Assembly: GCA_947488655.1 (NCBI GenBank)
Contig: CANKZZ010000002.1
Location: forward strand, 372,001 to 436,000
From: an uncultured Psychroserpens sp.
GTDB lineage: Bacteria; Bacteroidota; Bacteroidia; Flavobacteriales; Flavobacteriaceae
DNA: 64,000 nucleotides
Direction of reading: 5' to 3'
Shown here in pieces: positions 9,986 to 17,514 of the stretch. Below the pieces are notes generated by a model. The model saw nothing but the letters and a program-made list of their open reading frames with translations, made no database searches and had not been told where the DNA came from. Position 1 is the first letter of the stretch. Each line of letters opens with the position of its first letter. A program made the position numbers and the translations under genes.

Positions 9986-11320
9986 ATGGAGAATAATAAA
10001 ATTTCAGTAGGACTAGATATTGGTACCACAAAAATTGTGGCTATGATTGGTCGAAAGAATGAATATGGCAAGGCCGAAATTTTAGGGATTGGTAAATCTA
10101 AAAGTCTAGGTGTGCATAGAGGTGTCGTTAATAATATAACACAAACTATACAATCTATACAGCAAGCTGTGCAAGAAGCTGAGGCAGAAGCTGGTCTTAA
10201 AATAGAAGATGTTACTGTTGGTATAGCAGGTCAACACATTAGAAGTTTACAACATAGCGATTACATCACAAGAGCAAACTCTGAAGTGGTAATTGATGAA
10301 GAAGATATAGATCGTCTAATTAACCAAGTTCATAAATTAGTTATGCTTCCTGGAGAAGAAATTATTCATGTGTTACCACAAGAATATAAAATTGATGGTC
10401 AGGCTGAAATTAAAGAACCAATTGGGATGTATGGTGGACGATTAGAGGCTAACTTTCATGTTGTAGTAGGTCAAGTATCATCTATTAGAAATATTGGTCG
10501 TTGTGTAAAAAGCTCTGGTTTAGAATTAGAAGGGATTACATTAGAGCCTTTAGCATCTGCAAATGCAGTTTTAAGTCAAGAAGAAAAAGAAGCAGGAGTA
10601 GCTTTAATTGATATAGGAGGTGGTACAACAGATTTAGCAGTATTTAAAGATGGGATTATTCGTCATACAGCTGTTATTCCTTTTGGAGGTAATGTTGTTA
10701 CAGAAGACATCAAAGAAGGATGCTCAATTATAGAAAAGCAAGCCGAATTATTGAAAATAAAATTTGGTTCTGCATGGCCTGGAGAAAATAAAGATAATGA
10801 GATTGTCTCTATTCCTGGTCTACGTGGTCGAGAACCAAAAGAGATTACATTAAAAAATCTTTCTAAAATTATTCATGCTCGAGTGGTAGAAATAATAGAA
10901 CAGGTTTATGTAGAAATTAAAAATTACGGTCACGAGGAGCAAAAGAAAAAACTAATTGCAGGTATTGTATTAACAGGAGGAGGTAGCCAGTTAAAACATT
11001 TAAAGCAGTTGGTGGAGTATATTACAGGAATGGATACGAGAATAGGGTATCCAAATGAGCATTTAGCAGGAGATAGTGATGATGATATTGCGAGTCCGTT
11101 ATACGCAACAGCAGTAGGTTTAGTGATGGATGGTTTAAAACGTCAAGAACGCAGACGTATTGAAAAAGAGGTTGAAGAGATGAGTACTGCGACAGTTGAG
11201 GTTTCCGAAGAAAATAATATACAAGAGGAAGAAGTTATAGAGGCTCCAAAGAAGGAGCGTAAATCTTTTTTAGACAAATTAACAGAACGCGTTAAAGATT
11301 TTTTAGATAACGCAGAGTAG
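9986..11320 (+). CDS. ftsA: Cell division protein FtsA
   Basis: Actin-like ATPase that tethers FtsZ filaments to the membrane. 444 aa. The phosphate-1 loop GLDIGTTKIVA is at residues 9-19, and ALIDIGGGTTDLAVF and GIVLTGGGSQLK are the other nucleotide-binding motifs. The C-terminal ~20 residues (RKSFLDKLTERVKDFL) form a basic amphipathic helix, the expected membrane-targeting sequence. Four bases after ftsQ; followed by an 81-base gap holding a perfect hairpin before ftsZ. Confidence 0.97.
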   Translation: MENNKISVGLDIGTTKIVAMIGRKNEYGKAEILGIGKSKSLGVHRGVVNNITQTIQSIQQAVQEAEAEAGLKIEDVTVGIAGQHIRSLQHSDYITRANSEVVIDEEDIDRLINQVHKLVMLPGEEIIHVLPQEYKIDGQAEIKEPIGMYGGRLEANFHVVVGQVSSIRNIGRCVKSSGLELEGITLEPLASANAVLSQEEKEAGVALIDIGGGTTDLAVFKDGIIRHTAVIPFGGNVVTEDIKEGCSIIEKQAELLKIKFGSAWPGENKDNEIVSIPGLRGREPKEITLKNLSKIIHARVVEIIEQVYVEIKNYGHEEQKKKLIAGIVLTGGGSQLKHLKQLVEYITGMDTRIGYPNEHLAGDSDDDIASPLYATAVGLVMDGLKRQERRRIEKEVEEMSTATVEVSEENNIQEEEVIEAPKKERKSFLDKLTERVKDFLDNAE

Positions 11321-11333
11321 AATAAATAAAACG

Positions 11334-11360
11334 TTTTTGACCTAGTAGGAAGGTCAAAAA
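11334..11360 (+). promoter_or_regulatory. Perfect 10-bp inverted repeat between ftsA and ftsZ
   Basis: TTTTTGACCT (11334-11343) and AGGTCAAAAA (11351-11360) pair perfectly around a 7-base loop. The right arm is A-rich rather than T-rich on the + strand, so it does not look like a forward terminator. It sits 41 bases before the ftsZ ATG and could be an operator, an RNA processing site or a partial attenuator that uncouples ftsZ output from ftsQA. Confidence 0.5.
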
Positions 11361-11401
11361 TAATTGGGGAAATAAAGTATTAATAGAATAAAAGTAGGTT
11401 T

Positions 11402-13345
11402 ATGAGCAACAACAATGAATTAGGCAACATTGCATTTGATTTACCAAAAAACCAATCAAACGTTATTAAAGTAATTGGTGTAGGTGGAGGAGGAAGCAAC
11501 GCAATTAATCACATGTTTTTACAAGGGATTAAGGGTGTTGATTTCGTGATATGTAATACAGATGCCCAAGCACTTCAAAATAGTGGTGTCCCAAACAAAA
11601 TACAATTAGGAGTTAATTTAACCGAAGGTTTGGGTGCAGGTGCCAATCCAGATGTTGGAGAACAAGCTGCGGTTGAGAGTTTAGAAGATTTACGTCGCAT
11701 GTTAGATACCAATACAAAAATGGTATTTATAACAGCAGGAATGGGTGGTGGAACAGGAACAGGAGCTGCACCAGTAATTGCTAAATTAGCTAAAGAGTTA
11801 GATATTTTAACTGTTGGTATTGTTACAATGCCATTTCAGTTTGAAGGTAAAACCAGAAACGAACAAGCTGCAAAAGGTATTGATACCTTGCGTGCTCATG
11901 TAGATTCTTTAGTGGTGATTAATAATAATAAACTTCGTGAGGTTTATGGAAATTTAGGTTTCAAAGCTGGTTTCTCTAAAGCAGATGAGGTATTAGCAAC
12001 TGCATCTCGTGGTATCGCAGAAGTTATTACACATCACTACACACAAAATATTGATTTACGTGATGCAAAAACTGTATTAAGTAACAGTGGGACTGCAATC
12101 ATGGGATCGTCTACGTCATCTGGTAAATCTAGAGCTCAAGAAGCGATTATGAAAGCTTTAGATTCGCCATTATTAAATGATAACAAAATCACAGGAGCCA
12201 AAAACGTATTGTTGCTTATCGTTTCTGGTTCTCAAGAGATTACTATCGATGAGATTGGAGAAATAAATGATCATATTCAAAATGAAGCTGGTCATGGAGC
12301 TAACATTATTATGGGTGTTGGAGAAGATGAGTCTTTACAAGAATCTATCTCTGTAACTATTATAGCTACGGGTTTTGATTTAGACCAACAGCATGAAATT
12401 TCTAATACAGAGCAAAAGAAAGTTGTACATGCTTTAGAAGATGATAATATAAAAGACAGCGAGCCAGCTATTATAACACCAGATATTGTTTTAGAAAAAG
12501 AGGTTGTAGAAGCTCCAAAAGTTGTTATACATACTTTAACCGATGATGAAGATGATAATGGAGGTATAACTAATAATTTTGAAACTAACTTAATTGCTAC
12601 AACAGATATCATAAAAAATATTAATATAGTTTATGAAGAAGTTTTAGATCATAAGGTAAAAGAGGAAGAATTTGTTATTACTCCAGTACAAAAAGTACAA
12701 GAGACTATTGTAGAGGAAGCAGAAGAGGAGCAAATTACGCTTACTTTTGATTTGCCTTTATCTTTTGGTGCTTCGGAAGAGGAGCAAGAAACAGAAAATA
12801 AGAAAGAAGCAAGTGAAGAAGACGATAAAACCTTCTTTACTTTAGGTGATGATGTTAAAGACATGCAAGTAAATGAGCATGTAGAAGTTATTCCTGTTAC
12901 AGAGGCTAATGAAGATGGTGAGAAACGTTATGCGTTAGATGATTTCATGACTTATGAGTCTGCAATGAATGATAAAGATGCTAATGTGAAAACCCAACCA
13001 GAGGTTGAAGAAGAAATTGTTTTTGAAAAAAAGACAATAAAGACAGAGGTTAGCGAGGAACAAGTAGGAGAGGAAGTAGATCCTATGAATAGTCCAATTT
13101 CAGACTTATTAAAGGAGAGAGCAGATGAAAGACGTCGTAAAATGAAAGATTTCAATTACAAGTTTAATACAGCTAAAATAGACGAAATTGAAAAAGAACC
13201 TGCATATAAAAGACAAGGTGTGAATTTAGAGGATGCTCAGCATTCATCAGAAACCAACACTTCTAGAACATCTGTTTCCAGTGATGAAAACGATGATATT
13301 CAATTAAGAAGTAACAATTCATTTTTACACGACAACGTAGATTAG
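11402..13345 (+). CDS. ftsZ: Cell division GTPase FtsZ with long C-terminal linker
   Basis: Tubulin-like GTPase forming the Z-ring. 647 aa against ~380-400 in most bacteria. The GTPase core is residues ~1-330, with GGGGSN at 28-33 and the tubulin signature GMGGGTGTG at 113-121. The rest is a very acidic, low-complexity linker (many EEE and VEEE runs) ending in a conserved-looking tail with EPAYKRQGVNL about 45 residues from the end. Long linkers of this kind are usual in Flavobacteriia. Last gene of the dcw run; a strong terminator follows 34 bases later. Confidence 0.97.
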   Translation: MSNNNELGNIAFDLPKNQSNVIKVIGVGGGGSNAINHMFLQGIKGVDFVICNTDAQALQNSGVPNKIQLGVNLTEGLGAGANPDVGEQAAVESLEDLRRMLDTNTKMVFITAGMGGGTGTGAAPVIAKLAKELDILTVGIVTMPFQFEGKTRNEQAAKGIDTLRAHVDSLVVINNNKLREVYGNLGFKAGFSKADEVLATASRGIAEVITHHYTQNIDLRDAKTVLSNSGTAIMGSSTSSGKSRAQEAIMKALDSPLLNDNKITGAKNVLLLIVSGSQEITIDEIGEINDHIQNEAGHGANIIMGVGEDESLQESISVTIIATGFDLDQQHEISNTEQKKVVHALEDDNIKDSEPAIITPDIVLEKEVVEAPKVVIHTLTDDEDDNGGITNNFETNLIATTDIIKNINIVYEEVLDHKVKEEEFVITPVQKVQETIVEEAEEEQITLTFDLPLSFGASEEEQETENKKEASEEDDKTFFTLGDDVKDMQVNEHVEVIPVTEANEDGEKRYALDDFMTYESAMNDKDANVKTQPEVEEEIVFEKKTIKTEVSEEQVGEEVDPMNSPISDLLKERADERRRKMKDFNYKFNTAKIDEIEKEPAYKRQGVNLEDAQHSSETNTSRTSVSSDENDDIQLRSNNSFLHDNVD

Positions 13346-13379
13346 TAGCAAATTTAGTTTAGTGTTTCACACTTTGTTT

Positions 13380-13421
13380 AACCCGAAAGATTTTCATAAT
13401 TTTTCGGGTTTTTTATTTTTT
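13380..13421 (+). terminator. Rho-independent terminator after ftsZ
   Basis: AACCCGAAA (13380-13388) pairs with TTTCGGGTT (13402-13410), followed by a T-rich run. It closes the dcw operon. Confidence 0.85.
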
Positions 13422-13495
13422 AGTGTGTAACTATAAGTAATCGAGTTTTATACTTAAACGCTCATTTTTGCTCTAAATGGTAAAGTCAATTTTAG

Positions 13496-13503
13496 TATCT
13501 TCG
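13496..13503 (+). promoter_or_regulatory. Possible -7 element upstream of the yqeY-like gene
   Basis: TATCTTCG resembles the Bacteroidota -7 consensus TAnnTTTG with one mismatch, 22 bases before the ATG. The nearest upstream TTTG (13467-13470) is 25 bases away, longer than the usual 17-21, so support is moderate. Confidence 0.35.
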
Positions 13504-13525
13504 TAACTTAATAAAAGAGAATATT

Positions 13526-13972
13526 ATGAGTTTACAAACTGAAATAATGGCTGCAATGAAAGCAGCTATGAAAGCCAAAGATCAAACAGCATTAGCTGCG
13601 TTACGTGCGGTTAAATCTGAAATATTACTTGCTCAAACCTCTGGTGAAGGTGGAGACTTAACTGAAGAACAAGAAATTAAGATTTTGTCAAAATTAGTTA
13701 AGCAACGTAAGGATAGTGCAGCTATATATTTAGAACAGGATAGAAAAGATTTAGCATTGCCAGAAATTGATCAAGCCGAAGTTATTAGTCAGTTTTTACC
13801 AGAAGCTCTTAGTGAAGAAGAAATTGAAAAGGTTGTGATTATGACGATTGAGCAAGTTGGAGCTGAGGGTATGAAGGATATGGGTAAAGTGATGGGAATT
13901 GTAAACAAAGAATTAGCTGGACAAGCCGATGGTAAAACTATATCTACAATTGTAAAGGCAAAATTATCTTAA
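13526..13972 (+). CDS. yqeY: GatB/YqeY domain-containing protein
   Basis: 148-aa cytoplasmic protein matching the stand-alone YqeY family: two alpha-helical subdomains homologous to the tail of the GatB amidotransferase subunit. Family features seen are the MKAKDQTALAALRAVKSEI start, a central RKDSAAIYLEQDR stretch, and the GMKDMGKVMGIVNKEL-type tail. The exact function is not established; a tRNA-related role is inferred from GatB. It has its own promoter region after the ftsZ terminator and sits just before tRNA-Arg. Following ftsZ with a yqeY gene is a common Bacteroidota arrangement. Confidence 0.92.
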   Translation: MSLQTEIMAAMKAAMKAKDQTALAALRAVKSEILLAQTSGEGGDLTEEQEIKILSKLVKQRKDSAAIYLEQDRKDLALPEIDQAEVISQFLPEALSEEEIEKVVIMTIEQVGAEGMKDMGKVMGIVNKELAGQADGKTISTIVKAKLS

Positions 13973-14014
13973 CTAAATATTATTAAGTAGATTTCTGCCT
14001 TATTAAAAATTTGA

Positions 14015-14088
14015 GGCCTCGTAGTTCAACTGGATAGAATATCAGATTTCGGCTCTGAGGGTTGGAGGTTCGAATCCTCTCGAGGTCA
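14015..14088 (+). tRNA. tRNA-Arg (anticodon TCG)
   Basis: 74 bases fold into a full cloverleaf: acceptor GGCCTCG/CGAGGTC plus discriminator A, D stem GTTC/GAAT, anticodon stem TCAGA/TCTGA with loop TTTCGGC (anticodon TCG, reads CGA), T stem GGAGG/CCTCT with loop TTCGAAT. CCA is not encoded. Its 3' end is the insertion site of the island to the right: bases 14076-14089 are repeated at 23135-23148, so integration rebuilt an intact tRNA. Confidence 0.96.
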
Positions 14089-14089
14089 C
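14076..14089 (+). repeat. Left attachment site of the island (14-bp direct repeat)
   Basis: CCTCTCGAGGTCAC covers the T-stem 3' strand, the acceptor 3' strand, the discriminator and one further base of tRNA-Arg. The same 14 bases occur in direct orientation at 23135-23148. An adjacent integrase gene points the same way. Confidence 0.9.
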
Positions 14090-14095
14090 AATATG

Positions 14096-14149
14096 TGAAT
14101 AGTATTGACTATTCATGGCGAAAGAATCTCACTTATAGTGGGGTTTTTT
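14096..14149 (+). terminator. Two hairpins just inside the left end of the island
   Basis: TGAATAGT (14096-14103) pairs perfectly with ACTATTCA (14108-14115) around a 4-base loop. A second stem CTCACT/AGTGGG (14128-14133/14137-14142) is followed by six Ts. The second is a plausible terminator for tRNA-Arg, whose native terminator now lies at the far end of the island. The rest of the stretch up to the integrase start at 14465 shows no convincing gene. Confidence 0.6.
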
Positions 14150-14464
14150 GTTTTTTGGGTTAGTCATTATTACCCATAATGCTTCAAAATCACTAGCCCT
14201 ATTTCTAGCCCTTGTAATTTTCACGATTTTTTTAGAAAATAATTATAGCTTTTTTATTTACCCAAAACTGGGATGTAATCTCAAACTTTCCATTGAAGAA
14301 GTATACAGTTTTGGTCTTGTTAATAAATAATTATTCAGCCCATATCCGTTGTTACCATTAGGATTGCTTTGAATTTTGTAAAGGATTAACGATGTTTTTA
14401 CATGAAGAAAATTTAATTCAGAGGTATTATATGTAATAATATCTAATTGTAAAACATTTTAGTT

Positions 14465-15634
14465 ATGAAAAATTCAACATCAGTAAAAACGATTCTAAGA
14501 AAAGAAAAAAAGAAGAAAAACGGTATGTGTCCTTTGTACCTAAGTATTATTGTAAATGGAAGGCAATTGAGACTGCCAATTGGTAAAGATTGGTTCGCTG
14601 ACCAATGGGGAGATAGATACAATAGTTATCCAAAGGGAAATGGTTCGAGTACTTTAAAGAAATTGCTAGAGAATAAAGAACAAAAAATGAAAGACTATAT
14701 TAATAAGCTTGAAATGTTAAATGAACCTGTAACATTTGAAGCTTTAAAAGAGTTTTATAATGGTAGAACTGATATTAGAAAAGACTTTTATTATCACTTT
14801 GATAAGTTTACTCAAAAGAAATTTAATGTAATTAAAAAAGGAACTCAAAGTCATTATTTATTGCTTAAAAAACAGCTTAAGGAATTTAAGCCAGTTTTAT
14901 TGATGCATCAAATTGATTATGGTTTAGTTGACGATTTCTTTTTTTATTTAAGTCATGTCAAAAATGTTGGTGTAAGTGGCTTAGCGACTAGAAGAAAAAA
15001 CTTAATTACTGTTTTGGAAGAATATAAAAAATTAGGTTTAATTGAAAAAAACTATTGTAAGCAGTTACCTAGATTTAAGGAGAAAACAAGAACTACTTTT
15101 TTGACTAAAAATGAAATGGAGAATATAGCTACTGCTAACCTTGATGTAGGTTCTCGAACAAACGGATTAAACCTAACAAGGGATAAATTTCTATTTAGTT
15201 GTTATACTGGTTTAAGATATTCAGATGTTGAAAGTTTAGTCATAGATGAAATTAAACAAAATAGAGTGGTTAAAGTAACTCAAAAGACTGGTTCAAAAGT
15301 TATCATACCTCTTAATGATAAGGCGTTAGCTATTTTGAAAAAGTATAGTTTTAGAAGGAAAATTGGATTTATCTTTCCAAGAAGATGTAATGTTTCTGTT
15401 AATAGAGATTTAAAGCTGATAAGTAGAATTGCTGAAATTGATACAGCAAAGGTTATAACATTCCACGTAGCACGACATACTTTTGGTTCTACATTAGCTA
15501 TTGAAGGAGTGCAACCTTTCCATATTATGAAGTTAATGGGGCATTCTGATATTAGAACGACGAGTAGGTATGTTAATACAGATGATACCATCTTAGAAAA
15601 TGTAATGAAAAAAGTAAGCTTCGATGCTGCTTAA
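14465..15634 (+). CDS. Tyrosine recombinase (island integrase)
   Basis: Site-specific recombinase expected to move the island in and out of tRNA-Arg. 389 aa. N-terminal arm-binding domain ~1-90, SAM-like core-binding domain ~100-205, catalytic domain ~210-389. Catalytic residues in order are Arg251 (GLRYSD), His334-x-x-Arg337 (HVARHTF), His360 (LMGHSD) and the nucleophile Tyr369 (TSRYV), a complete set. Family resemblance is to the phage-type integrases with Bacteroidota arm domains found on conjugative transposons and islands. It is the first gene inside the left attachment site, the usual place. Confidence 0.95.
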   Translation: MKNSTSVKTILRKEKKKKNGMCPLYLSIIVNGRQLRLPIGKDWFADQWGDRYNSYPKGNGSSTLKKLLENKEQKMKDYINKLEMLNEPVTFEALKEFYNGRTDIRKDFYYHFDKFTQKKFNVIKKGTQSHYLLLKKQLKEFKPVLLMHQIDYGLVDDFFFYLSHVKNVGVSGLATRRKNLITVLEEYKKLGLIEKNYCKQLPRFKEKTRTTFLTKNEMENIATANLDVGSRTNGLNLTRDKFLFSCYTGLRYSDVESLVIDEIKQNRVVKVTQKTGSKVIIPLNDKALAILKKYSFRRKIGFIFPRRCNVSVNRDLKLISRIAEIDTAKVITFHVARHTFGSTLAIEGVQPFHIMKLMGHSDIRTTSRYVNTDDTILENVMKKVSFDAA

Positions 15635-15754
15635 AAGTTTAATAGGAAAGTATTACTTTTACTATTGTAAAATATTGTTAGCGTAAGCTATTTAACTTGT
15701 TGAAGAAAACTGGTAATTTTTAGACACTACGAGATAAATAGACTTTATGCTCAT

Positions 15755-15832
15755 GCTATGGCGTGGGCTGGGTTTATTTGTAGTGTGGGTATACCAGTAC
15801 CTCTTCAACGGTAAGCTTCAGTTCCACGCTTA
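15755..15832 (+). other. GC-richer, self-complementary segment between integrase and TonB-domain gene
   Basis: Against an AT-rich background this ~75-base stretch is clearly richer in G and C. GCGTGG (15761-15766) can pair with CCACGC (15824-15829), enclosing the palindrome GGTATACC and a TACC/GGTA hairpin (15798-15801/15810-15813). It may be a structured RNA, a remnant repeat or a recombination site; the sequence alone does not decide. Confidence 0.35.
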
Positions 15833-15881
15833 TTTTTTTGAAATTAATTTTCGTTTGGGCTTGCGAATATTTAAAATAGTC

Positions 15882-16817
15882 ATGAAAAAATACTTACTCA
15901 TTATCTCCTTATGTATAATTAACCTAGCCTATTCACAATTTAATACACCAAAAGAGTTTTTCGAGTTTTCGCAATATACAAGCCCTAAAAAGCAGAGATT
16001 ATTGGAGATTAACAATTGGAACGATTTAGGTAAGGATTTGTATGAAATTAAAAAAAATGATGTCACTTTTAAAATCTATGTAGAGACTACTAATAAATTG
16101 GGTGTAAACAGCGAATATAAGGACTATACAATTTTACGAATGTCAGATGGAAAATTATTAGATGAATATTTGAGTTTTTTTATAAGCGTAGGTTTTGAAT
16201 TATCTAAGACAGAAGAATTTGTTAGTTGGTATAATAATGAAAAGAAGAAAGAAATTAGTTTACAAATTCAAAAAAATGTAAGAGATGAGATTTTCGTTAT
16301 TCAAATAAGTTATGAAATTGAAAACTTTTATGATTATTTGAAAAGAGCCTCCAAAGAATTAGAAGACGTAAAAGACAAAAGCGTTAGTCAGCGAAAGAGC
16401 TATTTGCCATCAGAAATAGTATCAAAGAAAGAGTCAAATACAAAGATGTATAGTAATGAATTTGTAGATACAAACAATAATCAAAACTTACAGAATTAAA
16501 CAGGTGTTGTTATCCACTATGATAGCGAAAATAATTTTGAGGAAGATATTAAGAAAGGTTACATTTTAAACAATCGAAACCTCTTATATATGCCGAAAAT
16601 TATTTCTAATTGTAAAGAGCGAGGGGTGGTAATGGTTAAAATCAAAGTAAATCAAAGTGGTAAAGTAATGCAAGTAATTTCAGGTGTGAAAGGCTCAACA
16701 ACATTATCTAATTGCCTTTTGAAAGAGGCGGAAGAATTAGCATTAAATACAATTTGGAATGGAGATTCTAACGCTCCCTTTGAGCAGATAGGTTTTCAAA
16801 GAATAGTTTTTGAGTGA
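15882..16817 (+). pseudogene. Secreted TonB C-terminal-domain protein interrupted by one in-frame stop
   Basis: The likely start is ATG 15882, giving a clean signal peptide (MKKYLLIISLCIINLAYS, cut before Q). The open frame first ends at TAA 16497-16499 after 205 aa. Reading on in the same frame gives ~105 more codons without a stop to 16817, encoding a typical Bacteroidota TonB C-terminal domain: VVMVKIKVNQSGKV, GVKGSTTLSNCLL, and FQRIVFE at the end. A single nonsense change therefore splits one gene. The upstream frame back to 15747 lacks signal-peptide logic and is not used. The N-terminal part has no family I recognise. It sits between integrase and CBASS as decaying cargo; translation of the second half alone from 16590 cannot be excluded. 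Confidence 0.7.
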
Positions 16818-17054
16818 GTTTTAAATAGTTTAGAGTCAATGCTAAGACGCTGAATTTTACTTTAAGTTATAATGCTTAATTTTTTTTAAAGCCCAGCTTA
16901 AAAGTATATTATATTATTTTATAACTAACTGTTAATATGGCAGTAAACTACTTGTCAGTAATTTTTAATAAAAATTTTACTATTAAAAGTTAATATTATC
17001 GATTAAACTACAAATATATGACACGATGTCATATTAAGATTTCTTTAACAAAGT

Positions 17055-17069
17055 TGGCACGTTACTTGT
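17055..17069 (+). promoter_or_regulatory. Sigma-54-like motif TGGCAC-N5-TTGT
   Basis: TGGCAC (17055-17060) and TTGT (17066-17069) have the exact 5-base spacing of the -24/-12 sigma-54 promoter, with T instead of C at the last position. A transcript from it would run into the hairpin at 17087-17123 within a few tens of bases. No activator binding sites were identified. Confidence 0.3.
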
Positions 17070-17085
17070 CCAGTTTTTTACAGAT

Positions 17086-17169
17086 GAAAAAAGTCCTGAC
17101 ATTGGACCGAAAGGACTTTTTTTAATAACGAGCGATTTCTTAGAAAGGTTAAATCGCTCTATGTTTTGT
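17086..17169 (-). ncRNA. Candidate small RNA on the minus strand upstream of the CBASS operon
   Basis: On the minus strand a TATATTTG -7 element (complement 17175-17182) with TTTG 21 bases upstream (complement 17204-17207) would start a transcript near 17169. That RNA would hold a perfect 9-bp hairpin (GAGCGATTT/AAATCGCTC, 17130-17138/17151-17159), then the strong hairpin at 17087-17122 followed by a T run, about 80 nt in all. No conserved family is recognised. The surrounding stretch 16818-17279 has no gene. Confidence 0.4.
17087..17123. terminator. Bidirectional rho-independent terminator
   Basis: AAAAAAGTCCT (17087-17097) pairs with AGGACTTTTTT (17112-17122), T-rich on both strands. It separates the broken TonB-domain gene from the CBASS operon and would also end the minus-strand small RNA candidate. 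Confidence 0.75.
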
Positions 17170-17279
17170 GGGTGCAAATATACTACCTTTTTTTTATAAT
17201 CTACAAACTTTCAACTTTCCTTTCTCGGTTTAAGCTCAGCCCCGATAAATGCTGATTATTTTTAAATATTAATAGCAAA

Positions 17280-17510
17280 ATGGAAAATTTTCATTTAGTT
17301 CGAGAGGACGACAAGTACAAGTTAAAAAGAGAGAATGCTGAAAGAGCATCTAAAGTAATTAACTCTAATAAGGTTGATGCGATTAGAGAAGCTAGGGATT
17401 TTATTAAATCGAAAGGTGGAGGATCATTAAAAATCCATAAGAATAAAGGAGGGTTTCAAGAAGAAAGAACCTATCCAAAATCTAAAGACCCAATAAAATC
17501 TAAAGGATAA
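17280..17510 (+). CDS. DUF2188 small protein, first gene of the CBASS operon
   Basis: 76 aa, highly charged, no signal peptide. It matches the DUF2188 pattern: an N-terminal strand, a central helix with the alanine-rich EAxxxAxxxxKSKG stretch (here DAIREARDFIKSKGGG), then SLKIHKNKGGFQEERTY corresponding to the family's IHgkdGkIq..ytY end. The family has no settled function. It ends four bases before the CD-NTase ATG and is surely co-transcribed with it. That placement suggests an accessory or regulatory role in the defence operon, or simple cargo. Confidence 0.75.
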   Translation: MENFHLVREDDKYKLKRENAERASKVINSNKVDAIREARDFIKSKGGGSLKIHKNKGGFQEERTYPKSKDPIKSKG

Positions 17511-17514
17511 GACT

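Noticed and set aside
12292-13155. Serine-rich minus-strand frames opposite ftsZ
   Set aside because: Mirror of the acidic GAA/GAT-rich linker codons on the other strand; no independent support.
14148-14330. 60-codon + strand frame just inside the left end of the island
   Set aside because: Overlaps the terminator T run, has no conserved feature and odd composition; taken as chance.
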